Assembly: GCF_018332655.1 (NCBI RefSeq)
Contig: NZ_BOQL01000016.1
Location: 62,001 to 126,000, forward strand
DNA length: 64,000 bases
DNA from: Actinoplanes auranticolor
Lineage (GTDB): Bacteria; Actinomycetota; Actinomycetes; Mycobacteriales; Micromonosporaceae
Direction of reading: 5' to 3'
Shown here: positions 52,604 to 61,006 of the stretch, one piece after another
How positions within the stretch are numbered: position 1 is the stretch's first letter
Layout of the letters: every line of letters begins with the position of its first letter
Notes under the pieces: model-generated
Told to the model about the DNA's origin: nothing
The model's database searches: none
Seen by the model: only the letters and a program-made list of their open reading frames with translations
Program-made: the position numbers and the translations under genes

Positions 52604-55150
52604 TCAGGCGCTGTGCAGGCGGCGGGGGCCGGTGTCCGGGCGGGTGCCGGCCTCGCCGATCTCCATCGACGCGTGCAGCACCGTGATGCCGTCCGGGCGG
52701 GCCAGCACCGGGTTCAGCGACAGGGCACGGACCCGGGGATGGTCGTCCGCCAGCCGGCCCACCCGCAGCAGCAGGTCGATCAGCGCCTCCCGGTCGACCG
52801 GCGCCGAGCCGCGGTAGCCGTGCAGCAGCGGCGCCGCGCGCGGCTCGTCGACCAGGGCGGCGGCGGCCCGGTCGGTCAGCGGTGCCGCCCGCCAGGCCAG
52901 GTCGCCCAGCAGCTCACTCGCCACCCCGCCGAGACCGAAGCCGACCACCGGCCCGAACGCGGGATCCTCGACCACCTCGATCGTGCACGCCACTCCGGGC
53001 GGGACCATGGACTGCACCAGCACGTGCGGGCCGAACGCCGACTCCAGCTCGCGGTAGGCGGCGCGGACGTCGTCCTCGTCGGCCAGGGCCAGCCGGACCG
53101 CGCCCAGGTCGATGCGGTGCCGCAGGGCGCCACCGGCCGCTTTCAGCGCGACCGGGTAACCGAGCGTGTCCGCGGCGGCCAGAGCCTCGTCGACCGAGGT
53201 GGCGGAGGTGGACGGTTCGACCTTGATGCCGTACGCGGCGAGCAGCTCCGACGGTGGGCCCTCGACCTCGGCGGCCGACGGGTCCACGCCGGACAGTGCG
53301 GGCAGCACGCCCGGGGGCAGGCGGAGCCAGTCGGCGTACCCGGCGACGCGGCCCAGAGCGCGGACGGCCTCCTCCACCGACGGGTACGCCGGGACCCGGT
53401 CGGGCATCGTGCCCAGCAGGAACGTCGCCACGGTCGGCTTCTCCCCGGCCATGGCCACGCTGCCGAGCGCCGCGGTGAAGTCCGCGTCCTCGTCCGGGAG
53501 CTGACCGGGCAGCGGCGGCGCGAAGACCACCACGAGGGCGTCCACCCGCTCGTCGACGGCCGCGTCGGCCAGCGCGTCGGCGAACTCGTGGGCGCCGGCC
53601 TGGGGGCTGATGTCGCAGGGATAGCCCTCGGCGACGGTCAGGCCGTTGGCCCGGCAGGCGGCCACGGCCAGGCTGGACAGCGCCGAGGAGTTGCCCACGA
53701 TCGCGACCCGGCGCCCGGCCGGCAGCGGCTGGTGGGCGATCAGCAGGCCGACGTCGAACAGCTCCGCCACGGTGTCCACCCGGATCACGCCGGAACGGGC
53801 GAACAGGGCGGTGACCGCACGGGTGTCCGGGCCGGGCAGATCCCCGGCCAGCCCGGCCGGCCGGGTCGCCGACGCGACCGCGACGACCGGCTTGACCCGG
53901 CTCATCCGGCGGGCCAGCCGGGCGAACTTGCGCGGATTGCCGAACGTCTCCAGATAGAGCAGGACGGCGTCGGTGCCGGGATCGTCCTGCCAGTACTGCA
54001 GCAGGTCGTTGCCCGAGACGTCCGCGCGGTTGCCGGCCGACACGAAGCTCGACAATCCGAGCCCCCGCCGTTCCGCCTCGGCCAGCAGCGCCACCCCGAG
54101 CGCGCCGGACTGGCTGAAGAAGCCGACCCGCCCCGCGGCCGGCAGTCGCGGCGCGAGCGTGGCGTTGAGGCGTACCGCGGGGTCGGTGTTGGCGATCCCC
54201 AGGCAGTTCGGGCCGACCACGCGCAGGCCCGCCGCGTGGGCCGCGTCGATCAGCGCCCGCTGCGCGAGCGCACCCTCCACTCCCGACTCGGCGAAGCCGG
54301 CCGAGACGACCACGAGACCACCCGCGCCGGCTGCGGCCGCGTCGGCCACGGCGTCCGCGACCCCATCCGGCGGTACGGCGATCAGCGCCAGGTCGACCTC
54401 GGCGCGGGCTTCCACCGCCGACCTGTACGCGGGCAGCCCGGCCACCCGGTCCGCGCTGCGGTGCACGGGCACGATCGTGCCGGTGTAACCGCCGTCGCGG
54501 ATGTGACCGAGGATCGCCGCGCCGATGCCCTGGCCGCTTGCGCTGGCGCCGTACACCGCAACGGCGCGCGGATGCAGCAGCCGCGCGATCGACCGCGACT
54601 CGGTGCGCTGCTCGCGGCTCTCCTGCACCTCGCGGGACTTCTCCGTCGGGGCGATCGGGAAGCCCAGGTGCACCACGCCGTCGGCGTACTTGCGCTGGAC
54701 CTGGTAGCCGAAGTCGCTGAAGACCCGCAGCATGCCGCCGTTCTGCGGGAGGACCTCGGCGACGAAACGGGTGATGCCGTTCTCCCGGGCCGCGTCGGCG
54801 AGGTGCTCCAGCAGCACCGAGCCGATCCCCCGGCCCTGGTGCGCGTCCTCGACGACGAAGGCCACCTCGGCCTCGGGCGACTCCGGGCCGAGCCGCTCGT
54901 AGCGGCCGACCGCCATGATCCGCGAGCCGCTGACGATGACGAACGCCTCGCGGTCGTGGTGGTCGACGTTGACGAAACGGGCCAGGTCGCGTTCCGGAAT
55001 ACGCGGATAGGGAGAGAAGTAGCGCAGGTAGCGGGTGCGGTCGCTCATCCGGGAGTGGAGCTCCACGATGGCCGGTGCGTCGTCGGGGCGGATCGGGCGC
55101 AGATGGACGGCGCTGCCGTCGGAGAGCAGGACGTCCGCCTCTCTGGTCAC
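52604..55150 (-). CDS. Protein lysine acetyltransferase with acyl-CoA synthetase-like domains (Pat)
   Basis: An 848-residue protein with an N-terminal GNAT domain (about 12-165; VEDAHQGRGIGSVLLEHLADA binds acetyl-CoA). CoA-binding and ligase-like domains follow (LHPRAVAVYGASASGQGIGAAI, GRVGFFSQSGALGVALL), and a C-terminal ATP-grasp half (about 620-840). The ligase half lacks the SHTGALAG-type catalytic His motif of true NDP-forming acetyl-CoA synthetases (it reads VASATRPAGLAGDLPG). So, as in known Pat enzymes, it is probably regulatory. It is 13 bp downstream of acuC on the same strand. Confidence 0.88.
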   Translation of the reverse strand: MTREADVLLSDGSAVHLRPIRPDDAPAIVELHSRMSDRTRYLRYFSPYPRIPERDLARFVNVDHHDREAFVIVSGSRIMAVGRYERLGPESPEAEVAFVVEDAHQGRGIGSVLLEHLADAARENGITRFVAEVLPQNGGMLRVFSDFGYQVQRKYADGVVHLGFPIAPTEKSREVQESREQRTESRSIARLLHPRAVAVYGASASGQGIGAAILGHIRDGGYTGTIVPVHRSADRVAGLPAYRSAVEARAEVDLALIAVPPDGVADAVADAAAAGAGGLVVVSAGFAESGVEGALAQRALIDAAHAAGLRVVGPNCLGIANTDPAVRLNATLAPRLPAAGRVGFFSQSGALGVALLAEAERRGLGLSSFVSAGNRADVSGNDLLQYWQDDPGTDAVLLYLETFGNPRKFARLARRMSRVKPVVAVASATRPAGLAGDLPGPDTRAVTALFARSGVIRVDTVAELFDVGLLIAHQPLPAGRRVAIVGNSSALSSLAVAACRANGLTVAEGYPCDISPQAGAHEFADALADAAVDERVDALVVVFAPPLPGQLPDEDADFTAALGSVAMAGEKPTVATFLLGTMPDRVPAYPSVEEAVRALGRVAGYADWLRLPPGVLPALSGVDPSAAEVEGPPSELLAAYGIKVEPSTSATSVDEALAAADTLGYPVALKAAGGALRHRIDLGAVRLALADEDDVRAAYRELESAFGPHVLVQSMVPPGVACTIEVVEDPAFGPVVGFGLGGVASELLGDLAWRAAPLTDRAAAALVDEPRAAPLLHGYRGSAPVDREALIDLLLRVGRLADDHPRVRALSLNPVLARPDGITVLHASMEIGEAGTRPDTGPRRLHSA

Positions 55151-55163
55151 CGCATTTCCCCTC

Positions 55164-56348
55164 TCAGTCCCGGATGTCGTGCGGGTCCAGCCCGTGCAGC
55201 GGGAAGACCGCCCGCCGGGTCGCCATGATGGCCTTGTCGACCGGGTCCGGCGTGGTGCCCGGCTCCCAGCGCTCGACCGGCGGGGCGGTGCCGTCGGTCA
55301 GCGTGACCGGCACCTCCTCACCGGGACGGCGGTCGGCGGCGAGCTTGCGCCAGCCCGGCGGGATGGCCGTGCCCGGATCCAGCGCCGCGCCGGTGGCCAC
55401 CGCCAGCAGATGGGTCCAGGCCCGGGGCACGACCTCGACCAGGGCGTACCCGCCGCCGCCGGTCGCCACCCAGCGGCCGTCGCAGAGCTCGTCGGCCAGG
55501 GCGCGCAACGCGATGTAGGCGGCACGCTGGCCGTCGACCGACAACCGCAGGTCGGCCAGCGGGTCGAGCCGGTGCGCGTCGGCGCCGCACTGGGTGACGA
55601 GGATCTGCGGCGCGAACGCCCGCAGCACCGAAGGCACGACCGCGTGGAAAGCGCGCAACCAGCCCGCGTCCCCGGTGCCGGGAGGCAGGGCCAGGTTCAC
55701 CGACATGCCCTCGGCGCCCGGGCCGCCCGACTCCTCCGGATATCCGGTGGTGAACGGGAACAGCGTGAGCGGCGTCTCGTGCAGGCTCACGGTGAGCACC
55801 CGGGGGTCGTCGTAGAAGGCCGCCTGCACCCCGTCGCCGTGGTGCACGTCGACATCCACGTACGCGATGCGCTCCGCACCCAGGTCGAGCAGCCGCGCGA
55901 TGGCCACCGCCGGGTCGTTGTAGACGCAGAAGCCGGCCGCCCGGGCCGCCATGGCGTGGTGCAGCCCACCGGAGACGTTGACCGCGCGGGTGACCGCTCC
56001 GCTCCACACGGCCTCGGCCGCGGCCAGAGTGGCGCCGCAGATGCGCGCGCTCGCCTCGTGCATCCCCTCGAAGACCGGATTGTCCGGGGTGTTGAGGCCC
56101 CAGCCGCGGAAGAAGGGATCGTGCGGGGCGAGCCGGACCGCCTCCAGATACTCCGGGCGGTGCACCCTGATCAGCGCCGCGTCGTCGGCCGGCTCCGGCA
56201 CGATCAGGCTTACCCCCGGGCGGTCGAGCACGCCCAGCTCCCGGGCGAGCGCCATGGTGAGCTCCACCCGCACCGGGTTCATCGGGTGGTGCCCCATGTC
56301 GTACGCGAGCAGCGCCTCGTCCCAGACCACCGCCGTCGACTCCGCCAT
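55164..56348 (-). CDS. acuC: AcuC-type lysine deacetylase
   Basis: A 394-residue zinc-dependent class I/II-like deacetylase. Visible active-site elements are GGLHHAMAARAAGFCVYND (tandem His), IAYVDVDVHHGDGVQAAFY (zinc Asp/His), ILVTQCGADAHRLDPLADL (second zinc Asp) and VATGGGGYALVEV (Tyr/Gly loop). In Bacillus AcuC reverses acetylation of acetyl-CoA synthetase. Here it is upstream of and co-directional with the GNAT-type Pat (13-bp gap). ATG 56348 or 56357 are both possible starts. Confidence 0.93.
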   Translation of the reverse strand: MAESTAVVWDEALLAYDMGHHPMNPVRVELTMALARELGVLDRPGVSLIVPEPADDAALIRVHRPEYLEAVRLAPHDPFFRGWGLNTPDNPVFEGMHEASARICGATLAAAEAVWSGAVTRAVNVSGGLHHAMAARAAGFCVYNDPAVAIARLLDLGAERIAYVDVDVHHGDGVQAAFYDDPRVLTVSLHETPLTLFPFTTGYPEESGGPGAEGMSVNLALPPGTGDAGWLRAFHAVVPSVLRAFAPQILVTQCGADAHRLDPLADLRLSVDGQRAAYIALRALADELCDGRWVATGGGGYALVEVVPRAWTHLLAVATGAALDPGTAIPPGWRKLAADRRPGEEVPVTLTDGTAPPVERWEPGTTPDPVDKAIMATRRAVFPLHGLDPHDIRD

Positions 56349-56626
56349 GGGCCTCATGCTGCCACGCCGGCGGGAACAATCGGAGGGTGCACCGGCGCTG
56401 CATGCATGGCGCCGGTTCGTCGGCGGCCCGGTTGGATAGAGTGCGGGCACTGATGTCGTTGCCGACCATCTGCCCGACCTCGATGCCCGGCCGGTCGCCG
56501 GCGTCAGGCAGCCGGCCCGCTGGGTGCCGGCGCCACTCTCCGGGCCCGTGCGGTCCGCGAGATTCGGCAGGAGATCCCAGCTCGACTACCCTTGACAGGC
56601 ACGCTTACTCCGGGAGGTCAGTACCG

Positions 56627-57376
56627 ATGGCGCGGACTCACAACACGTCAACCAAGAAGTCCGACACGAAGGTACCTCACGTAGACCTCGTCGACACCAC
56701 GGAGATGTACCTGCGCACCATCCTCGAACTGGAGGAGGAGGGCGTACCGCCGCTGCGGGCCCGTATCGCCGAGCGCCTGCACCAGAGCGGGCCCACCGTC
56801 AGCCAGACCGTCGCCCGGATGGAACGCGACGGGCTGCTGACCGTCGAGAACGACCGGCACCTGCTGCTGACCGAGGAGGGCCGGGTGGCCGCCGTGGCGG
56901 TCATGCGCAAGCACCGCCTCGCCGAGCTGCTCCTGGTCAACGTCATCGGCATGCCCTACGAGGAGGCCCACGAGGAGGCCTGCCGGTGGGAGCACGTGAT
57001 GAGCGACTCCGTCGAGCGCAAGGTCTACGAGCTGCTCAACAAGCCGACCCGGTCGCCGTACGGCAACCCGATCCCCGGCCTCGAGGTGCTCGGCCTGCCG
57101 GCCGAGGAGCCGCTGGAGAGCAGCGCGACCGTGATCAATGCGGGCGAGCGCAACCTGGCGTTCCCGGGGCTGACCGGCAGTGTCGTGGTGCGCCGGATCT
57201 GCGAGAGCGTGCAGACCAACGCCGGTGTGCTGCGTCAGCTGCACGCGGCCGGCATCGACCCGGGTGCGACCGTGACGGTGGCGCAGGAGCGTGACGGTGT
57301 GACCATCGACCGCTCCGGTGACAAGATCCGGCTGCCGCGCGAGGTGGCGTCGCGGGTGTTCGTCGACGCCCACTGA
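56627..57376 (+). CDS. ideR: Iron-dependent repressor of the DtxR/IdeR family
   Basis: A 249-residue metal-dependent repressor. The winged-helix domain contains LVDTTEMYLRTILELEEEG and RLHQSGPTVSQTVARMERDGL. All metal ligands are conserved with a 17-residue offset from IdeR: site 2 M27, C119, E122, H123 and site 1 H96, E100, H115. A C-terminal SH3-like domain follows (about 165-245). The N-terminus carries about 17 additional polar residues. GGGAGG lies about 9 nt before the ATG. It should repress siderophore and iron uptake genes. Confidence 0.92.
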   Translation: MARTHNTSTKKSDTKVPHVDLVDTTEMYLRTILELEEEGVPPLRARIAERLHQSGPTVSQTVARMERDGLLTVENDRHLLLTEEGRVAAVAVMRKHRLAELLLVNVIGMPYEEAHEEACRWEHVMSDSVERKVYELLNKPTRSPYGNPIPGLEVLGLPAEEPLESSATVINAGERNLAFPGLTGSVVVRRICESVQTNAGVLRQLHAAGIDPGATVTVAQERDGVTIDRSGDKIRLPREVASRVFVDAH

Positions 57377-57391
57377 GCTGCCCCGGCTCGG

Positions 57392-57946
57392 TCAGCCGTC
57401 AGTGGTGTCCATCGCCTTGGCCAGGTCGAGCAGCTTGGGAGCGAGGTCGTCGACGGCCTCGCTCGGCGCGTCCGCGGGGAAGGTGAAGCGCAGGGTCTGC
57501 AGCTGCTCGGCCTCGCTGAGCCAGCCGATCTCCACGGTGGGCCCGTGCCCGCCGGAGGCCTTGGTCACCAACCGGTAGCCGGCCTTGCCGAGGCCCTTGA
57601 GCTTGGTGGCCTTCTTGGGCATCAGCTCTTCGGTGAACAGCTCGGCGTCCGCCTTGGTGCTCTCCACCACGGACAGCGCCAGATCCGGCCAGTCCGCGCT
57701 GTCGGTCTGCACGACGCAGGTGGACGTGTCGTCGATCTGGTCGGAGGCGGCGATGCTGAACGCGACGCCGATCTTCTGCTCGATGAACGCGTAGTCCCAG
57801 AGGATGCAGGCGCCACCGGCCGAGGCGGCGGGCTGCTGCACGACCTGCACGGGAGGCGGCGCGGCGGTCTCGTCCTTCTTGTCCGTGCAACCCGTCAGCA
57901 GGAGCAGCGCGGCGGTGGCGCCGACGGCGATGAGACGCGAACGCAC
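57392..57946 (-). CDS. DUF3558-like lipoprotein
   Basis: A 184-residue secreted lipoprotein. GTG at 57946 (GGGAGG 7 nt upstream) starts a signal sequence ending in the lipobox LLTGC. A Pro/Gln linker follows, then a domain with two more cysteines (GACILWDYAF, STCVVQTDSA) in the spacing of DUF3558-type actinobacterial lipoproteins. It would be anchored outside the membrane. Function unknown. The stop is 15 bp from the convergent ideR stop. Confidence 0.75.
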   Translation of the reverse strand: MRSRLIAVGATAALLLLTGCTDKKDETAAPPPVQVVQQPAASAGGACILWDYAFIEQKIGVAFSIAASDQIDDTSTCVVQTDSADWPDLALSVVESTKADAELFTEELMPKKATKLKGLGKAGYRLVTKASGGHGPTVEIGWLSEAEQLQTLRFTFPADAPSEAVDDLAPKLLDLAKAMDTTDG

Positions 57947-58009
57947 GAGTGTCCTCCCGACTTCGGGGCACACCGTACTGTGCGCGGGGGTAGGGACGAA
58001 AGCCCCAGC

Positions 58010-58183
58010 TCAGACACCGTCGGTGTACGGACAGTGACGGCAGCCCCGGGTGCAGCAGGTGCCGCGCTTGGCGAGGAATGCCGCGGTGAGTACGAAGAGC
58101 CCGGTGTCCGGGTCGAGGTAGCCGGCCTGGCCGGCGGCGACCGCGGCGGCGTGCGCGGCCTCGATCCGTGCCTCCTTTTCCAC
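58010..58183 (-). CDS. Tiny DUF5522 protein with CC-x5-CxxC-type motif
   Basis: A 57-residue gene. The protein starts with GTG (VEKEARIEAAHAA), then AGYLDPDTGLFVLTAAFLAKRG and ends with the Cys-rich TCCTRGCRHCPYTDGV. The CC...CRHCPY tail is diagnostic of DUF5522, a short family seen beside many bacterial genes, possibly metal or iron-sulfur binding. TAGGGT (58190-58195) lies 6 nt before the GTG, suggesting a leaderless start. It sits between the lipoprotein gene and the divergent HTH gene. Confidence 0.8.
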   Translation of the reverse strand: MEKEARIEAAHAAAVAAGQAGYLDPDTGLFVLTAAFLAKRGTCCTRGCRHCPYTDGV

Positions 58184-58211
58184 AGCCCAACCCTAGCCAG
58201 CCGCGAGTCCC

Positions 58212-58241
58212 TTGACACCGGGCGTCAAGGAGCGATTGCAT
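58212..58241 (+). promoter_or_regulatory. Promoter with overlapping inverted repeat before HTH gene
   Basis: TTGACA (58212-58217) and TTGCAT (58236-58241) are separated by 18 bp, and the ATG at 58248 begins 6 nt after the -10. The -35 lies within the inverted repeat CTTGAC-N7-GTCAAG (58211-58229), a plausible repressor site. The downstream gene encodes an HTH protein, so autoregulation is possible. Confidence 0.6.
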
Positions 58242-58247
58242 GTCGGC

Positions 58248-58700
58248 ATGCTGGCGAAGAACGCGCTGACCGAGCAGATCGTCCGGCTGCTCGACATCCG
58301 GCTGCTGGACCCGCTGGAGGTCCTGCTCGAAGGCGACGACGCGGTACAAGCGCTGCGCCTCCTGGTCCAGCTCCGCGCGGGACGATGGGCGACCCAGATG
58401 CTGGACGGCGACGACGCCACGGCGGTGCGCGCGGCGGTGCGGCTCATCGCCACGTTGTATCCGGACGACCGGGCCTTCGACCCTCCGGTCGAGTGGTGGC
58501 GCACGCCGCTCGGCGGGGTGGTCGCCCGGCGGGTCGGACATCCGGCCGCGGAGTCGGTGTCCTACGCCACGGCCGGAGCCATGCTGGGCATCACCCGCCA
58601 AGGGGTGCACGACCTGGTCCGACGGGGAAAATTGCCGCGCCATCCCGACGGCGGGGTGCCGTCCGCGGCCGTACGGGACCGGCTGCGGGGCGAGACTTGA
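58248..58700 (+). CDS. HTH domain protein of unknown role
   Basis: A 150-residue protein. The N-terminal part (1-90) is helical and Leu-rich (LTEQIVRLLDIRLLDPLEVLLEGDDAVQALRLLVQL). The C-terminal 50 residues form a MerR/excisionase-like helix-turn-helix (SYATAGAMLGITRQGVHDLVRRGKLPRHPDGGVP). Possible starts are ATG 58248 (leaderless from the promoter above) or TTG 58236 with AAGGAG. It precedes an alpha/beta hydrolase gene by 28 bp, so it may regulate it. Confidence 0.65.
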   Translation: MLAKNALTEQIVRLLDIRLLDPLEVLLEGDDAVQALRLLVQLRAGRWATQMLDGDDATAVRAAVRLIATLYPDDRAFDPPVEWWRTPLGGVVARRVGHPAAESVSYATAGAMLGITRQGVHDLVRRGKLPRHPDGGVPSAAVRDRLRGET

Positions 58701-58728
58701 GACATACCGAGTGCTGGGGAGAGATGTT

Positions 58729-59643
58729 GTGATCAACGATCGACTGGTCGACGCCGGCGACCTGCCCGTCGCCGTCCGGGACTTCGGCGGGGACCAGCCG
58801 CCGTTGCTGCTCCTGCACGGCGCCGGCGGCAACCTGGCCATGCTGACCACTCTGGCCCGGGCGCTGCGGCCCCGGCACCGGGTCATCACGCTGGATCTGC
58901 GCGGGCACGGGCGGTCCGGGGACGGCCCGTGGACCTGGGACGCGGCGCTGGGTGACATCGCCGCGGTGACCGTCCAGCTGGAGCTGAACCGGCCCGCGGT
59001 GGTCGGGCACTCGCTCGGCGGCATGCTCGCGGTGCTGTGGGGCCAGCGACACCCGGAGACACCCGGTGTGGTGAGCCTGGACGGCAACCCGCCGCCCACC
59101 CGGCCCGATCAGCTGCCCGGGCTCGACCCGGAGAAGGCCGCGGCCGAACTGGCCCGGCTCACCACCATCTTCGACATGACGCACGCCGGGACGGGGCGGA
59201 CGATCCCCTCGGAGAATCTGCCGGACCTGGTGGAGCGGCAGCAGATGGCGGCCCGGGACATGGGCGCCAACGAGAAGGTGTGGATCGAGGGCTTCCGGCG
59301 CAACCTGGTGCACAAGGACGGCGAGACGACCATGCGGCCGTCCGCCGCGACGGCCGGCGAGCTGCGGGAGCTGATGAACGGCCTGGACCTCGGCCCGGTG
59401 TACGCCACCACGCCGGCACCGACGCTGGCCGTGCTGGCCACCCGGGACCTGCCGGATCAGGAGCCCTTCGCCGACCTGTACGCGGCCCACCGGCGGTACC
59501 TCGTGGAGCAGGCCGCGGCGGGGGCCCGGGCCAATCCGCGGATGCGGTATCTGCAGCTGGAGGACTCCTCGCACGCGATGGTGATCGAGCAGCCGGAGGT
59601 GCTGGCCTCGCTGATCGGTGACTTCCTCAGCGGGGGCCACTGA
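58729..59643 (+). CDS. Alpha/beta-hydrolase
   Basis: A 304-residue serine hydrolase fold. The oxyanion loop is LLLLHGAGGNLAM, the nucleophile elbow is VVGHSLGGML, and the catalytic His is in LEDSSHAMVIE. LDLRGHGRSGDGPW is the typical loop after strand 4. The substrate is unknown. GTG at 58729 has GGGGAGAG 7 nt upstream and is preferred to GTG 58711. It follows the HTH gene by 28 bp on the same strand. Confidence 0.88.
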   Translation: MINDRLVDAGDLPVAVRDFGGDQPPLLLLHGAGGNLAMLTTLARALRPRHRVITLDLRGHGRSGDGPWTWDAALGDIAAVTVQLELNRPAVVGHSLGGMLAVLWGQRHPETPGVVSLDGNPPPTRPDQLPGLDPEKAAAELARLTTIFDMTHAGTGRTIPSENLPDLVERQQMAARDMGANEKVWIEGFRRNLVHKDGETTMRPSAATAGELRELMNGLDLGPVYATTPAPTLAVLATRDLPDQEPFADLYAAHRRYLVEQAAAGARANPRMRYLQLEDSSHAMVIEQPEVLASLIGDFLSGGH

Positions 59644-59722
59644 GGCCGCTCGCGGCGGGTCGGACGCGACCGGCCCGGCTCGTGCGGCCTGGCCCTGGCG
59701 GCCTCCGCTCGGGCCGGGTGGA

Positions 59723-60934
59723 TCAGGGGTTGGGGGCGGTTTCGGCCGGGGTTTCGGCCGGCTTGACCGGGCGGGCCGCGCCCGAGGCCGCCAGGCCCAG
59801 GCCGATGGCCACCACGACCACCAGCAGGGCGTTCAGCACCCCGAAGCGTTCGGCCAGGAAGCCGATCAGCGGCGGTCCGGCCAGGAACGAGCCGTAGCCG
59901 ATCGAACCCGCCACCGACACCCGGATCGCCGCGCGCAGGGGGTCGTCCGCCGCCGCGCTCATGCCGATCGGGAAGCCCAGGGACGCCCCCGCGCCCCACA
60001 GCAGGGCGCCCAGCAGGACCAGGGGCACGCCGACGCCGGAGACCACCAGTAACAGACCGATCAGGGCCGACAGGGCCGTACCGCGCAGGACGCGGACCCG
60101 GCCCCAGCGCTCGATCGCGTTGCCGCCGAAGAGGCGGGCCAGGGTCATCGCCGAGACGAAGAAGCCGAAGCCGATGGCCCCGACCGCCTCCGAGGCGTGG
60201 TAGCCGTCCACCAGGCTGATCGCCAGCCAGTCGTTGGCCACGCCCTCGGTGAAGCCGAAGCCCAGCATGATCAGGCCGATCATCAGGGTGCGGGGCTCGC
60301 GCCAGGCATCGCGGACCCGGCCGGTCGAGCGTTGCTCCGCCGTCGTCGGCACGTGCGGCAGGAACCGGCGGACGGTCACGATCATCACGGCCGCGCTCAG
60401 CAGCGCGGTGCAGAGCAGCTGGGTGGTGACGCTGACGCCGGCTGCCGCCGCGGCCGCGCTGAGTCCGGCGCCGCCCACGGTGCCGAGGCTGAAGCCGGCG
60501 TGGAAGCGGGGCATCAGGGTGCGGCCAAGGCGGCGTTCGACGTCCGCGCCCTCGACGTTCATGGCGACGTCCCAGGTGCTGTTGCCCATGCCGAGCAGGA
60601 CGAGACCGACGCCGGCCAGCGGCACCGAGCCGAGCGCGGTGCCCGCGGCCATGCCGAGCAGGCCGAGCGTCACCGACATGCTGCCGAACAGCACCGCGCG
60701 GGCCGGTCCGAAGCGCTGCACCAGCGGGCCCGCCAGCGGGATCGCGGCGATGGCCGCCCCGGAGAGGCAGAGCAGCAGCAGGCCGAGGCCGGCCGAGCTG
60801 AGGCCGAGATCCTCCCGGACCGCGGGGGTACGGGCCAGCCAGCCGGCGAAGGCCAGGCCGTTCGTGCCGAAGGTGACGCCGACGGCAACCTTCACGGACT
60901 CCAGGCGGGCACGGTCGGGGGCGGCAGTCGTCAC
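59723..60934 (-). CDS. Major facilitator superfamily transporter
   Basis: A 403-residue membrane protein with about 12 helices. It starts with VGVTFGTNGLAFAGWLARTPAVREDLGLS and has the central loop (LPHVPTTAEQRSTGRVRDAWREP). LARLFGGNAIERWGRVRVLRG is the second MFS motif A-like loop. It resembles the YbjJ/FucP-like drug:proton group, whose substrates are mostly unknown. It begins with GTG 60934. A TTAACCGTTAA palindrome at 60945-60955 lies just upstream. Confidence 0.85.
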   Translation of the reverse strand: MTTAAPDRARLESVKVAVGVTFGTNGLAFAGWLARTPAVREDLGLSSAGLGLLLLCLSGAAIAAIPLAGPLVQRFGPARAVLFGSMSVTLGLLGMAAGTALGSVPLAGVGLVLLGMGNSTWDVAMNVEGADVERRLGRTLMPRFHAGFSLGTVGGAGLSAAAAAAGVSVTTQLLCTALLSAAVMIVTVRRFLPHVPTTAEQRSTGRVRDAWREPRTLMIGLIMLGFGFTEGVANDWLAISLVDGYHASEAVGAIGFGFFVSAMTLARLFGGNAIERWGRVRVLRGTALSALIGLLLVVSGVGVPLVLLGALLWGAGASLGFPIGMSAAADDPLRAAIRVSVAGSIGYGSFLAGPPLIGFLAERFGVLNALLVVVVAIGLGLAASGAARPVKPAETPAETAPNP

Positions 60935-60944
60935 GCCCTCGAAC

Positions 60945-60955
60945 TTAACCGTTAA
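60945..60955. promoter_or_regulatory. Operator-like palindrome upstream of MFS gene
   Basis: TTAACCGTTAA is a perfect 11-bp palindrome, AT-rich in a GC-rich surrounding, 11 bp upstream of the transporter start. It would overlap the -10 region, as expected for a repressor site. Confidence 0.5.
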
Positions 60956-61006
60956 AGTGGTGATTCGTAAGACAGTTGGCAGTGACGCCGATCCCGTTGA
61001 CCGGCT

